Below are positions 7,711 through 14,549 of a DNA stretch of 17,691 bases, piece by piece (the first letter of the stretch is position 1; each line of letters starts with the position of its first letter). A model generated the notes under the pieces. The model did no database searches. It had not been told where the DNA came from and saw only the letters and a program-made list of their open reading frames with translations. Made by a program: the position numbers and the translations under genes. This DNA is from Lutibacter sp. (GTDB lineage: Bacteria > Bacteroidota > Bacteroidia > Flavobacteriales > Flavobacteriaceae), in the NCBI GenBank assembly GCA_030599055.1, contig JAUVOS010000020.1, forward strand, positions 1-17,691. Reading direction: 5' to 3'.

Positions 7711-7815
7711 AATGTGCAAAGTACGTGAAATTTATTAATTGTATTTGTAACAATATTATAATACCAATTAAACACCAAAATACCCGATAATTTCTTTATC
7801 TTTTTCCGTTTTACT

Positions 7816-8015
7816 GAATCTATTCACCCGTAAGAGTTTTTAAAAGTGTATTTCACGCAAAGCCCGCAAAGGAGTTAGGGTGATTTTTAAAACACAAAGA
7901 ACGCAAAGTTTTATAAATGCCAAGCATTTATTCTTTTTTAAGAATTTCGTAATACAATAGTTTTAAATGGTTTACATTCTTTGCATACAAATACAGAAAG
8001 TGAGAGAATAGTTAC
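7816..8015. mobile_element. Decayed copy of the GCGCAAAG-type mobile element
   Basis: This 200-bp stretch fills most of the 317-bp spacer between the AlkD gene and the lipid operon. Its ends, GAATCTATTCACCC on the left and GAATAGTTAC on the right, match the inverted ends of the better copies at 11778 and 15911. Inside are TTTCACGCAAAG, ACACAAAGAACGCAAAG and an ATAAATGCCAAGCATTTAT hairpin. Flanking 8-mers (GTTTTACT and AGACAATT) do not match, so no target duplication survives. The right-hand octamer arm is largely lost. The right end stops 12 bp beyond the AlkD stop codon. Confidence 0.6.
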
Positions 8016-8027
8016 AGACAATTATTA

Positions 8028-8699
8028 TCACAGCAAACGCAACGCCTCTCTACGACTTAAATTTGATAATTTTGGGTGGTTTTTTACAAATTCACGAACC
8101 CAATCAGGGTTTGTTTTAGCATACTGTCGCAATGCCCAACCGATCGCTTTACAAATAAAGAATTCTTTTGAGCTTAAAAGCTTTTCAATACAATCTGATA
8201 AAATTTTGGTATCAGTTTCATCTTTGTATTTCAATTGAAAAATAAGACAGGTTCGTTGCAACCAAATATTTTCTGATTTCATCCATCTTCTGATAATTAT
8301 TTTTCTTTTATCAGGAAATAATTTAAAATAGTTTCCAACGAGATTTACAGCGATAAAATCAACTGTATCCCACCATGATTTGTTCATAATCATCCATTCG
8401 TAGAGATCGATATCTTTTGACTCAATTTGCATTAGATATTTGTAAGCCAATTCCTGTGAAAAATATTGCAATTCACGTTGCGGTTTCTGCCATAGTTCTT
8501 TGATTATTGCGTTGGATTCGTGCTTTTTGGGTAGGTATTTGTTAACTAAAAAAGGGGCTTGTAATTTTTTTCTTTTTGGTGATGCTAAACCGTAAAAAGC
8601 AAAATGATCTTTCATGTACTTTGCTTGCATTTTTGCTCGGTGTACATCGGAGTTTTCTTGAAATATTTTTTGAAGTTCGTATTTGTATGATGTAGTCAC
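8028..8699 (-). CDS. AlkD-type DNA glycosylase (alkylation repair)
   Basis: A 223-residue HEAT-like-repeat protein of the AlkD family, which removes N3- and N7-alkylated purines from DNA. The key aromatic/acid set is present: W109-W110 and D114 in SWWDTVD, R149 in WLQRT, and W188 in CKAIGWALRQYAKTNPDWV. The terminal LSNLSRREAL block is also typical. The start is a GTG; the next in-frame ATG would remove 23 residues of the first helical repeat, and an in-frame stop lies shortly upstream. AAGGAAAA lies just before the GTG and may help initiation. It follows the cation-efflux gene by 38 bp and is probably co-transcribed with it. Length is normal for the family. Confidence 0.88.
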   Translation of the reverse strand: MTTSYKYELQKIFQENSDVHRAKMQAKYMKDHFAFYGLASPKRKKLQAPFLVNKYLPKKHESNAIIKELWQKPQRELQYFSQELAYKYLMQIESKDIDLYEWMIMNKSWWDTVDFIAVNLVGNYFKLFPDKRKIIIRRWMKSENIWLQRTCLIFQLKYKDETDTKILSDCIEKLLSSKEFFICKAIGWALRQYAKTNPDWVREFVKNHPKLSNLSRREALRLL

Positions 8700-8737
8700 T
8701 GTAAACTTTTTTCCTTCTTATTATTTTATGGATTTAC

Positions 8738-9643
8738 CTAATCCTGAATAATAAAATCTTTAGTATCATCACGTTCAAATTCCGGTTGCAAATTACTGTG
8801 GTAAATACCAAAATCATTTGCTAAAAGTTTTTCTATTTTTTCACAAATTTTGTCAAATTCTGAAAGTTTTACATCTTTATTGAATTCGATATGTGCTTCA
8901 AAATGAATATTCTCATCATTGAGTTGCCAAACATGTACGTGGTGAATATTTTTAATTTCTATGATTTTTAGTACTTCTGTTTCGATATCTTTAATTACAA
9001 TATGATCGGGTGCAAAAAGCATGAGTATTTTTAAAGATTCCACAAAAATACGCCAGCTCATATAGATTAAATAAATAGATATTATTAAAGTTAAAGTTGC
9101 ATCAATCCAATAAATCTGGTAAAACTTCATTAACAAACCACCTATTAATACAGCAACAGAAGTGAGCATATCAGTTAATAAATGCAAATATGCTGAGCGC
9201 ATATTTAGGTTGTGTTTTGCATCTTTTTTAAGAAATAAAACCCCTAAACCATTACCTAATACACCGATTAAAGCCAACCATATAACCACATTGCTCCCTA
9301 TTTCAACAGGATTGTTAAAACGCTTAATGGCTTCAATTCCTAAAAAAACAGCAATGATAATCAGCGTAGCTGCATTGAAAAAAGCGGCAATTATTTCGGC
9401 ACGTTTATAACCAAAAGTCTGACTAAGGTTTTGTTTTTTTCTGTGAGAAAGTCTATTGGCAACATAACTAATAATCAAACTTATTACATCTGATAAATTA
9501 TGAACAGCATCTGATAATAAAGCTAAACTACCTGATATAAAACCACCTATTAATTGTGCGACTGTAATTCCAATATTCAATAAGATGGTAATCAAAAGAT
9601 TTTTACCGCTTACTGTTCTATGGTGGTGATGATCGTGTGCCAT
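8738..9643 (-). CDS. Cation diffusion facilitator, Zn/Cd/Co type
   Basis: A 301-residue CDF transporter that exports divalent metal from the cytoplasm in exchange for protons. It starts with a His-rich stretch MAHDHHHH, followed by six predicted membrane helices between about residues 14 and 210. The transport site has His-Asp pairs: H48 and D52 in HNLSD of helix 2, and H154 and D158 in HLLTD of helix 5, the pattern of zinc/cadmium members. A C-terminal cytoplasmic metal-binding domain (NIHHVHVWQLNDENIHFEAHIE) completes the family architecture. A TACTTTTG box lies 23 bases before the ATG. The AlkD gene follows 38 bp downstream. The exact metal cannot be told from sequence. Confidence 0.93.
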   Translation of the reverse strand: MAHDHHHHRTVSGKNLLITILLNIGITVAQLIGGFISGSLALLSDAVHNLSDVISLIISYVANRLSHRKKQNLSQTFGYKRAEIIAAFFNAATLIIIAVFLGIEAIKRFNNPVEIGSNVVIWLALIGVLGNGLGVLFLKKDAKHNLNMRSAYLHLLTDMLTSVAVLIGGLLMKFYQIYWIDATLTLIISIYLIYMSWRIFVESLKILMLFAPDHIVIKDIETEVLKIIEIKNIHHVHVWQLNDENIHFEAHIEFNKDVKLSEFDKICEKIEKLLANDFGIYHSNLQPEFERDDTKDFIIQD

Positions 9644-9665
9644 TACAATAAATTAATTATACATT

Positions 9666-9673
9666 CAAAAGTA
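9666..9673 (-). promoter_or_regulatory. -7 box before the cation-efflux gene
   Basis: TACTTTTG on the minus strand matches TAnnTTTG, 22 bases before the ATG at 9643. It follows directly after the palindrome at 9689-9712. No -33 TTG at the standard distance. Confidence 0.45.
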
Positions 9674-9688
9674 CTATAAAAATACAAA

Positions 9689-9712
9689 TCATCTCGACAC
9701 GTATCGAAATGA
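9689..9712 (-). terminator. Hairpin after the superoxide reductase gene
   Basis: A 24-bp near-palindrome; its 9-base arms TCATCTCGA and TCGAAATGA match except at one position, and the core CACGTA is nearly self-complementary. It lies 28 bp beyond the superoxide reductase stop, and on the minus strand T-rich DNA follows (TTTGTATTTTTAT). That fits an intrinsic terminator. It also lies just upstream of the efflux-gene -7 box, so an operator role is possible. Confidence 0.55.
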
Positions 9713-9740
9713 CTTATATTATTATTGTAAAAAACTTTTA

Positions 9741-10121
9741 TTAAACTGCTTTTACTTCTTTGGTTTCATTGGTCCAAAGTCCGTGTTTTGTACAATAAGC
9801 TGCCGCAGTTAATTTCATTTTAGATTTAGTAGGTACTATAAAAAAAGCTACTTCTAATTGATTGGGCATATTTCCGAGGGTTCCTGGTTCATAATTAGAT
9901 TGGGCTAATAATGTTTCGCCATCCCATAATTGTACATAGGATATATAGTGATCAAAATCATCAGGATGTGAATATTCTTTTCCTACTTTAATGGTAACTT
10001 TAAACTTTTCTCCTTTTTTAGCTTCATCTGCACAATAAATAAAAGGGGAATGTCTATCGATATAATCCTTTTTAGCTTCTTTGTCAATTGTTGAAATATC
10101 AACGTAATTATTTAGTTTCAT
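9741..10121 (-). CDS. Class II superoxide reductase (neelaredoxin type)
   Basis: A 126-residue protein containing only the catalytic iron domain; the desulforedoxin domain of two-domain desulfoferrodoxins is absent. All five iron ligands are visible: H24 in DRHSPF, H52 and H58 in SHPDDFDHY, and C110 and H113 in YCTKHGLW. The enzyme reduces superoxide to hydrogen peroxide in the cytoplasm without making oxygen. The usual EKHxP motif reads DRHSP, so the conserved Glu-Lys pair next to the site is Asp-Arg. The gene has its own -7 box and a hairpin after it, so it is probably monocistronic. Confidence 0.9.
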   Translation of the reverse strand: MKLNNYVDISTIDKEAKKDYIDRHSPFIYCADEAKKGEKFKVTIKVGKEYSHPDDFDHYISYVQLWDGETLLAQSNYEPGTLGNMPNQLEVAFFIVPTKSKMKLTAAAYCTKHGLWTNETKEVKAV

Positions 10122-10162
10122 ATGTTTGGTTTTTAAATTATTACTATTTGATTTGGTTTTGA

Positions 10163-10170
10163 CAAAGGTA
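10163..10170 (-). promoter_or_regulatory. -7 box of the superoxide reductase promoter
   Basis: TACCTTTG on the minus strand is an exact TAnnTTTG match 41 bases before the ATG at 10121. This leaves a leader of roughly 35 nucleotides. The -33 region is not clear. Confidence 0.5.
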
Positions 10171-10249
10171 CTAAGTTTTGTAAATAAATGGCTTGACCAT
10201 TTCAGTAGTTCTTGGAAGCAGTAAAGAATCAGATAATTAAATTTCTAAC

Positions 10250-10282
10250 AGACCTAGTAGGTTTTTTAAACCCACTAGGTCT
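10250..10282. terminator. Palindromic hairpin after the saccharopine dehydrogenase gene
   Basis: Arms AGACCTAGT and ACTAGGTCT are perfectly complementary over nine bases; after one mismatch, GGTTT pairs with AAACC around a TTT loop. It lies 16 bp past the stop of the minus-strand gene, where a terminator is expected. The U-run after it is weak. The arms resemble the ACCTAGTAGGT-type palindromes that recur between genes in flavobacteria, so it may also be a dispersed palindromic repeat. Confidence 0.6.
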
Positions 10283-10298
10283 TGTAGTTAATAAAACT

Positions 10299-11630
10299 TT
10301 ACTCCATCTTTTCTGATTCCGGTAATCCCCATTCTTCTATCATAAAAATGCCCATTTTTTCGAGTTCGTCTAATATAGGATTGTAAATAGTCTTAGCAAT
10401 GGGAATATGAACGCCTGTATCTTTAATTTTTCCTTCCAAAATCATTTTTACAGCAATGGCTGCCGGTAAAGCAACTGTTCGGGCAATGGAAGTATCTTCT
10501 TTCGTTGCAAAATCAAGCAATCGTGATTTAATAACTTCTTTTTTTCCTGTTGCTGTTTCAATTAAAAAAGAATGTAACATTATTACCATATCACGAGCTC
10601 CATCAGGTAACATCATTTTTTCCAACATTAAATCAGATGTAATATCAAAGGTTGACCCTTCTTTTAAATGAACTGGATCGTCACTAAATAATCCGAGCCA
10701 TTCCATAGAAAGCATCGCGGGACTATTTAATGAAATACTTAATTTTTTAGCAACTTTTTCTTTTATATTTTCAGAAGATACTTGTATTTGTTCGGCAACA
10801 ACTTCTTTATAGGTCTTTCTTTTAAAGTCTTGTTTTTTATTAGTAACCATGCCCAATGCTTTGATTGCATCTAGGCTTTCACACCAATTTGGATATCGGA
10901 ATGTGCCCCGAAACATCGTATCTACATTAGGTAAATTGTAAATATCAATATAAGCCATGGAATCACGGTTTGGATACACCTCCATTTTACCTACTTTAGG
11001 AAAATCTATTTGAAGTGGACTTTTAAAAAGGTTTTCTGTTGGAATTTCGATTACTTTCCCTTTCTTTTTATATTTTGCACTATTATTTCCCGCCAATATC
11101 ACACCTTTAGGCGACCATGAAAATTTATATTTAAATGGATTATCTGTTTCTTCTGGAGCAGCCAAAGCACCGCATAATGAATAAAACTCTTTAATTTTTC
11201 CTCCTTCACTTTGTACTTTGTCAATTATTCGCATGGCGGTCATATGATCAAAACCCGGATCTACACCTATTTCATTCAAAATAATAATACCTGCTTTTTT
11301 TGCTTCTGAATTTAAGGCAATCATTTCGGGTGAAACATAAGAAGTGGTCAGCATATTTTTTTTGTACTTGATACACAGTTTTGCCACAGAAACATGATAA
11401 GAATAAGGTAATAAACTGACCACTAAATCATGATCAGCAACTAATGTTTCTAATTTCTCCATTTCATCAACTGTCCAGGCAAGTGCTTTTCCATTTTTTC
11501 TATTTTTAATTAACTTTTCTGCTTTTGAAACCGTACGACTTGCAATCGTTAATTCAATATTATTCTCAAGTAAATAATCGGTAATTGGTTTAGCAACCAT
11601 ACCGGCACCAAGTAATAATACTTTATTCAT
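10299..11630 (-). CDS. Saccharopine dehydrogenase family NAD(P) oxidoreductase
   Basis: A 443-residue protein with an N-terminal Rossmann domain (VLLLGAGMVAKP at residues 4-15) followed by the saccharopine dehydrogenase C-terminal fold (EIGVDPGFDHMTAM, then the GTFRYPNWCESLDAIKALGM segment). It resembles the glutamate-forming saccharopine dehydrogenase/reductase of lysine metabolism (LYS9, and the C-terminal half of animal AASS). In Bacteroidota such genes usually stand alone, and the physiological substrate is often unproven. No lysine-ketoglutarate reductase partner is visible here, so lysine breakdown is only a suggestion. A strong hairpin follows the stop codon. Length and both domains appear complete. 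Confidence 0.85.
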   Translation of the reverse strand: MNKVLLLGAGMVAKPITDYLLENNIELTIASRTVSKAEKLIKNRKNGKALAWTVDEMEKLETLVADHDLVVSLLPYSYHVSVAKLCIKYKKNMLTTSYVSPEMIALNSEAKKAGIIILNEIGVDPGFDHMTAMRIIDKVQSEGGKIKEFYSLCGALAAPEETDNPFKYKFSWSPKGVILAGNNSAKYKKKGKVIEIPTENLFKSPLQIDFPKVGKMEVYPNRDSMAYIDIYNLPNVDTMFRGTFRYPNWCESLDAIKALGMVTNKKQDFKRKTYKEVVAEQIQVSSENIKEKVAKKLSISLNSPAMLSMEWLGLFSDDPVHLKEGSTFDITSDLMLEKMMLPDGARDMVIMLHSFLIETATGKKEVIKSRLLDFATKEDTSIARTVALPAAIAVKMILEGKIKDTGVHIPIAKTIYNPILDELEKMGIFMIEEWGLPESEKME

Positions 11631-11769
11631 AATTAATGTATTTTTATAATTAATAAGTGTAATGTGAATGAAAAAATTGAAAAATAAAGTTAATTATATA
11701 TTCAAAATTAAAAAAAGTAAAGGTAGGTTTTTTATGGAAATTGGTGGAGATTATTTGGTGTGAAATACT

Positions 11770-11777
11770 TCTAATTT
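11770..11777. repeat. Left target duplication of mobile element copy A
   Basis: TCTAATTT, repeated exactly at 11989-11996 on the other side of the element. Confidence 0.8.
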
Positions 11778-11988
11778 GTATCTATTCATCCAAAATTTTC
11801 TCACGCAAAGGCGCAAAGACGCTAAGTTTATGAATGCAAGGTATTTGGCTTTACATTCATTAATTTTATATTCTCACGAAAAAAAGAAAAAAAACAAATA
11901 TATTAGCTGTTTCTTTGTGTCTTTGTGTCTTTGTGTCTTTGCGCCTTTGCGCCTTTGCGTGAAATAAAAGAACTGGGTGAATGGTTGC
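11778..11988. mobile_element. MITE-like element, copy A (211 bp)
   Basis: A non-coding element with inverted ends: GTATCTATTCATCC on the left, and on the right GGGTGAATGGTTGC, the imperfect reverse complement. It is bounded on both sides by the 8-mer TCTAATTT, as expected of transposition. The left arm has octamers ACGCAAAG, GCGCAAAG, ACGCTAAG (11803-11826). The right arm has six inverted octamers, three CTTTGTGT, then two CTTTGCGC and CTTTGCGT (11913-11960). An inner ATGAATG/CATTCAT pair makes a second stem. It carries no transposase and would depend on one elsewhere. The spurious 63-codon ORF within it is a by-product of the octamers. Confidence 0.8.
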
Positions 11989-11996
11989 TCTAATTT
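11989..11996. repeat. Right target duplication of mobile element copy A
   Basis: TCTAATTT, an exact copy of 11770-11777. Its last two bases (11995-11996) are part of the rpiB stop codon, so the element landed directly behind rpiB without damaging it. Confidence 0.8.
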
Positions 11997-12435
11997 ATAA
12001 ATTAATTTTTTCCACACGTTTTTGATGTCTTCCTCCTTCAAATTCAGTTGAAATAAAAATTTCTACAAAACCCAAAGCTTGTTGTAAGGAAACAAATCGA
12101 GCAGGAATACTCAATATATTTGCATCATTATGTAGGCGTGCTAAAGCTACTAACTCATTATTCCAACAAAGAGCAGCACGAACATTTTTATGTTTATTAG
12201 CTGTTAATTGTGCACCATTTCCACTACCACAAAGTACGATACCTAAATCTGCTTTTTGGGTATCAACAGCGGCGGCGGCTAGATGAATAGTATCCGGATA
12301 ATCCATACTTTCTTCTGTATCAGTTCCAAAATTAAGTACTTTGATTCCTCTACTCTCTAAGAGTTTTACTATTTCAAATTTATATTGAGTTCCGGCGTGA
12401 TCATTAGCGATGGATATGGTATTTATTTTTTTCAT
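11995..12435 (-). CDS. rpiB: Ribose 5-phosphate isomerase B (RpiB/LacAB family)
   Basis: A 146-residue cytoplasmic isomerase that interconverts ribose 5-phosphate and ribulose 5-phosphate. Visible active-site features: D12-H13 in ANDHAG, C69 in LCGSGNG (the base for proton transfer), H102 in LHNDAN, and the phosphate-binding GGRHQKR at 134-140. The common CGTGIG loop reads CGSGNG, which is also seen in the family. Other RpiB-like enzymes act on allose or galactose phosphates, so sugar preference is inferred. The stop codon abuts mobile element copy A. Upstream is the AT-rich spacer that leads, on the other strand, to the sigma-54 promoter. Confidence 0.9.
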   Translation of the reverse strand: MKKINTISIANDHAGTQYKFEIVKLLESRGIKVLNFGTDTEESMDYPDTIHLAAAAVDTQKADLGIVLCGSGNGAQLTANKHKNVRAALCWNNELVALARLHNDANILSIPARFVSLQQALGFVEIFISTEFEGGRHQKRVEKINL

Positions 12436-12933
12436 TTTTATGTTTATTAACAGAAAAAAAAGTAATTGTTAATACTAAAAATTAAAATAGTAATACTTAG
12501 TTATTTAACAATTAGCTTAATTGTTTACAAATTTACAACTAATACTAATAAGTTTATTTCATTTAATCCATTGTTTTTTATAAGTGAAACTACAACTGAA
12601 TTATGCAAAATTTTTTATACTATTTTTTGCGCTGTTTATAAACATATTTTTATGTATTTATAAACAATCTGTTTGTGTGTTTTTATTAACTATTTCTTTA
12701 CTTTTTCTTATTAACCATTTGTTAATAGTAACAAATTTATATTGATTTATAATGTTTTATGATTTATAAAAATGTTTATAAAAATTGATAACAAAAGCTT
12801 TTTAAATTATACAAATAAATGCAAAGAATTTTATTGTACTTATCAACTAACTATCATATACATCATTTTTTTTTAAATTAATTTATTAAAATAATATATA
12901 TATATATAGTTGTTGAAAACTTTTAAAATGATT
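12436..12933. other. Very AT-rich spacer with palindromes, upstream of the sigma-54 promoter
   Basis: About 500 bp of extreme A+T content without a credible gene. It holds a perfect 12-bp palindrome, TGTTTATAAACA (12633-12644), a second TTTATAAACA close by, and an 8-base inverted repeat ATTTGTTA/TAACAAAT with a 4-base spacer (12717-12736). A TA dinucleotide run lies near 12896-12908. The palindromes lie about 200-300 bp upstream of the sigma-54 promoter, a suitable distance for an enhancer-binding activator; that role is inference. No cluster of DnaA boxes was found. Confidence 0.5.
12717..12736. promoter_or_regulatory. Inverted repeat, candidate enhancer-binding site
   Basis: ATTTGTTA and TAACAAAT are exact complements separated by ATAG. 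The centre is about 215 bp upstream of the sigma-54 promoter. AT-rich DNA makes chance palindromes more likely, so confidence is low. Confidence 0.3.
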
Positions 12934-12950
12934 TTGGCACGGCATTTGAA
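12934..12950 (+). promoter_or_regulatory. Sigma-54 (-24/-12) promoter
   Basis: TTGGCACGGCATTTGAA fits the RpoN consensus YTGGCACGRNNNTTGCW at all but one position (A for C in the -12 element). Spacing is correct. Transcription should start near 12961, leaving about 20 bases before the ATG at 12982. Nothing else within the window would use it. Confidence 0.75.
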
Positions 12951-12981
12951 ATACGAATAAAACAACCACTAAACTATAGAT

Positions 12982-13125
12982 ATGAAAGATCTAACAAAAC
13001 AATATAAACTAGCCAAAAAAAGAGCTTTAAATTTTATGAAAAAAGGGCAAATAAATGCGTATTTAAAATCTTTAAACGAAATAAATAAATATGAAAAGCT
13101 CATTTATTCATTTGTCGTAAATTAG
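12982..13125 (+). CDS. Small basic protein of unknown function, 47 aa
   Basis: A 47-codon ORF starting MKDLTKQYKLAKKRALNFMK and ending YSFVVN. It is rich in lysine, predicted mostly helical, with no signal peptide or transmembrane segment. I believe similar 45-50-residue hypothetical proteins with the AKKRA..FM.KGQ..AY pattern occur in flavobacteria, but I recall this rather than having checked it. The support from sequence is the well-placed sigma-54 promoter 32 bases upstream and the clean stop 16 bp before the convergent PFK gene. Function unknown; the activator that would turn on the promoter is not in the window. Confidence 0.65.
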   Translation: MKDLTKQYKLAKKRALNFMKKGQINAYLKSLNEINKYEKLIYSFVVN

Positions 13126-13146
13126 AAATACCTAAAATTTCCTAAT
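13121..13146. terminator. Possible bidirectional terminator between convergent genes
   Basis: ATTAGAAAT and ATTTCCTAAT form an imperfect stem (one bulge) around ACCTAAA. It overlaps the stop codons of both the small plus-strand gene and the minus-strand PFK gene. The stem is short and AT-rich, so termination is only suggested. Confidence 0.35.
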
Positions 13147-14344
13147 CACTTGTCATGATAAAAAGAGGAAGCATTTCAAAATTATGAAAATAAGGATGAA
13201 ATCTTTTTATATCATAATATTTTTCTACGTTCACTATTTTCTTAGTACTAGTCACCACTTCTAAAGGTACATGATCGTATCTACCATTTTTTAGTACGAC
13301 CAGTCTTCCATAAATACCATTAAGTATTAAATCTAGAGCTAGAGTACCAAAAGCCATTGGAACGATAGAGTCAATCGCATCCGGACTACCACAACGTGTG
13401 AGATAGCCTAATTTTTGATTGATTACATTTACAGGTGTACCTTTATTAAATCTAGGAGAAATTGCCTTTAATTCAGCTGAAACTTTATCTCCAATACCTC
13501 CTAATTTTGCATGCCCATACGCATCGGTTTTTTGATCTTCAAAATGCATCTCTCCTCCTTTAAACGTAGCTCCTTCAGATACAAGTACAATAGAATAATT
13601 AGATGGGTTATTCTTTCTATCAAAAGTCATTAATTCGGTTAAATGTTCTATATCAAAAGGATGTTCTGGTATTACACATCTATCAGCTGCACCTGCCATA
13701 GTCGGCAACATAGCTGTATATCCGGCATAGCGTCCAAATACTTCTAAAACCATAAACCTTTCGTGTGAACCGGCTACGGTACGAAGATTATTTGTTAATT
13801 CCATAGTTCGGGTAATACAAGTAGAAAAGCCTATACAATAATCTGTTCCAGGGACATCATTATCCATTGTTTTTGGCATAGCAACCACTTTAACACCTTT
13901 TTTATAGAGGTGAACACCATAACTCAATGTATCATCACCTCCAATTGGAATCAAATAATCAACACCTAACCAATCTAAATTTGCAATGACTTCTTTTGTG
14001 AGATCATTTGTTTCTTTAGTATAAGCAGATTTTAAATGCTTTGGAACTTCATTTTTTTTAACTGAAGTAGGTCGTGTTCTAGAAGTATGTAAGAAAGTTC
14101 CGCCGGTACGACCAGTTTTGTTAACTTCTATATGACTCAATTCAGAATAATTATTAGAGTTGTCGTGTTTTTTATCTCGTACAATATCTACTAAACCTGC
14201 CCAACCTCTTTTAAATCCAATTATTCTATAACCTTCACGAATAGCGCGAATAGTTATTGCTCTTATTGCTGGATTAAGTCCGGGAACATCTCCTCCTCCG
14301 GTTAAAATTCCTATAGTACCTTTACTTTTTTTTATATGTGTCAT
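13142..14344 (-). CDS. 6-phosphofructokinase, pyrophosphate-dependent signature
   Basis: A 400-residue PFK-family enzyme that phosphorylates fructose 6-phosphate. The nucleotide/phosphate loop is TGGGDVPGLN (15-24). The two residues that decide the donor are D138 in IGGDD (135-138) and K158 in PKTMDND (157-163). ATP enzymes usually have GGDGS or GGEGT and PGTIDND, while PPi-dependent enzymes have GGDD and PKT. I therefore infer pyrophosphate as donor, which makes the step reversible; some such enzymes also accept sedoheptulose 7-phosphate. It is also longer than the ~320-residue bacterial ATP-PFK. It stands between serS and the small sigma-54 gene; rpiB nearby also handles sugar phosphates but is not in an operon with it. 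Confidence 0.85.
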   Translation of the reverse strand: MTHIKKSKGTIGILTGGGDVPGLNPAIRAITIRAIREGYRIIGFKRGWAGLVDIVRDKKHDNSNNYSELSHIEVNKTGRTGGTFLHTSRTRPTSVKKNEVPKHLKSAYTKETNDLTKEVIANLDWLGVDYLIPIGGDDTLSYGVHLYKKGVKVVAMPKTMDNDVPGTDYCIGFSTCITRTMELTNNLRTVAGSHERFMVLEVFGRYAGYTAMLPTMAGAADRCVIPEHPFDIEHLTELMTFDRKNNPSNYSIVLVSEGATFKGGEMHFEDQKTDAYGHAKLGGIGDKVSAELKAISPRFNKGTPVNVINQKLGYLTRCGSPDAIDSIVPMAFGTLALDLILNGIYGRLVVLKNGRYDHVPLEVVTSTKKIVNVEKYYDIKRFHPYFHNFEMLPLFIMTSD

Positions 14345-14424
14345 AATGTTGTTTTTTTAACTGCACTAAAATACAATAAAAATTAAAAGAAAAATCAGAT
14401 ACATTTTATATATATTAACCCGAT

Positions 14425-14467
14425 AGACATAAGACGAAAAGACACAAGACATAAGACGTAAGACTTT
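14425..14467. repeat. Heptamer array, six AGACnnA-type units
   Basis: Units AGACATA, AGACGAA (plus one extra A), AGACACA, AGACATA, AGACGTA and AGACTTT run in a row in the 205-bp spacer between the PFK and serS genes. Beside it, a small hairpin TAGGTA/TACCTA (14474-14489) may belong to the end of the serS transcript. Nothing else is recognisable in this spacer. Confidence 0.7.
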
Positions 14468-14549
14468 CAATAATAGGTAGTTATACCTAATCTATATTTC
14501 GGTTAATCATCGCTCTGTTAATAATTATTTGAAACTAAGAAAAAGAAAA

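Noticed and set aside
11776..11967. 63-codon ORF with LTQRRKDAK and APLRLCVK
   Set aside because: It is the translation of the element's octamers and inverted arms. Such QRRKDAK/LRLCVK proteins recur in databases as products of this repeat type and are not genes.
11778..11988. CRISPR-like array from the repeated octamers
   Set aside because: Units are 8 bases with no unique spacers, and the arms are inverted relative to each other; no cas genes nearby.
12466..12663. 65-codon plus-strand ORF in the AT-rich spacer
   Set aside because: Low-complexity composition, no family resemblance, and it overlaps the palindromes; looks like chance in AT-rich DNA.
12436..12933. Replication origin in the AT-rich spacer
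   Set aside because: Only single loose matches to TTATNCACA (for example TTATCAACT near 12840), no cluster, and no dnaA or dnaN nearby.
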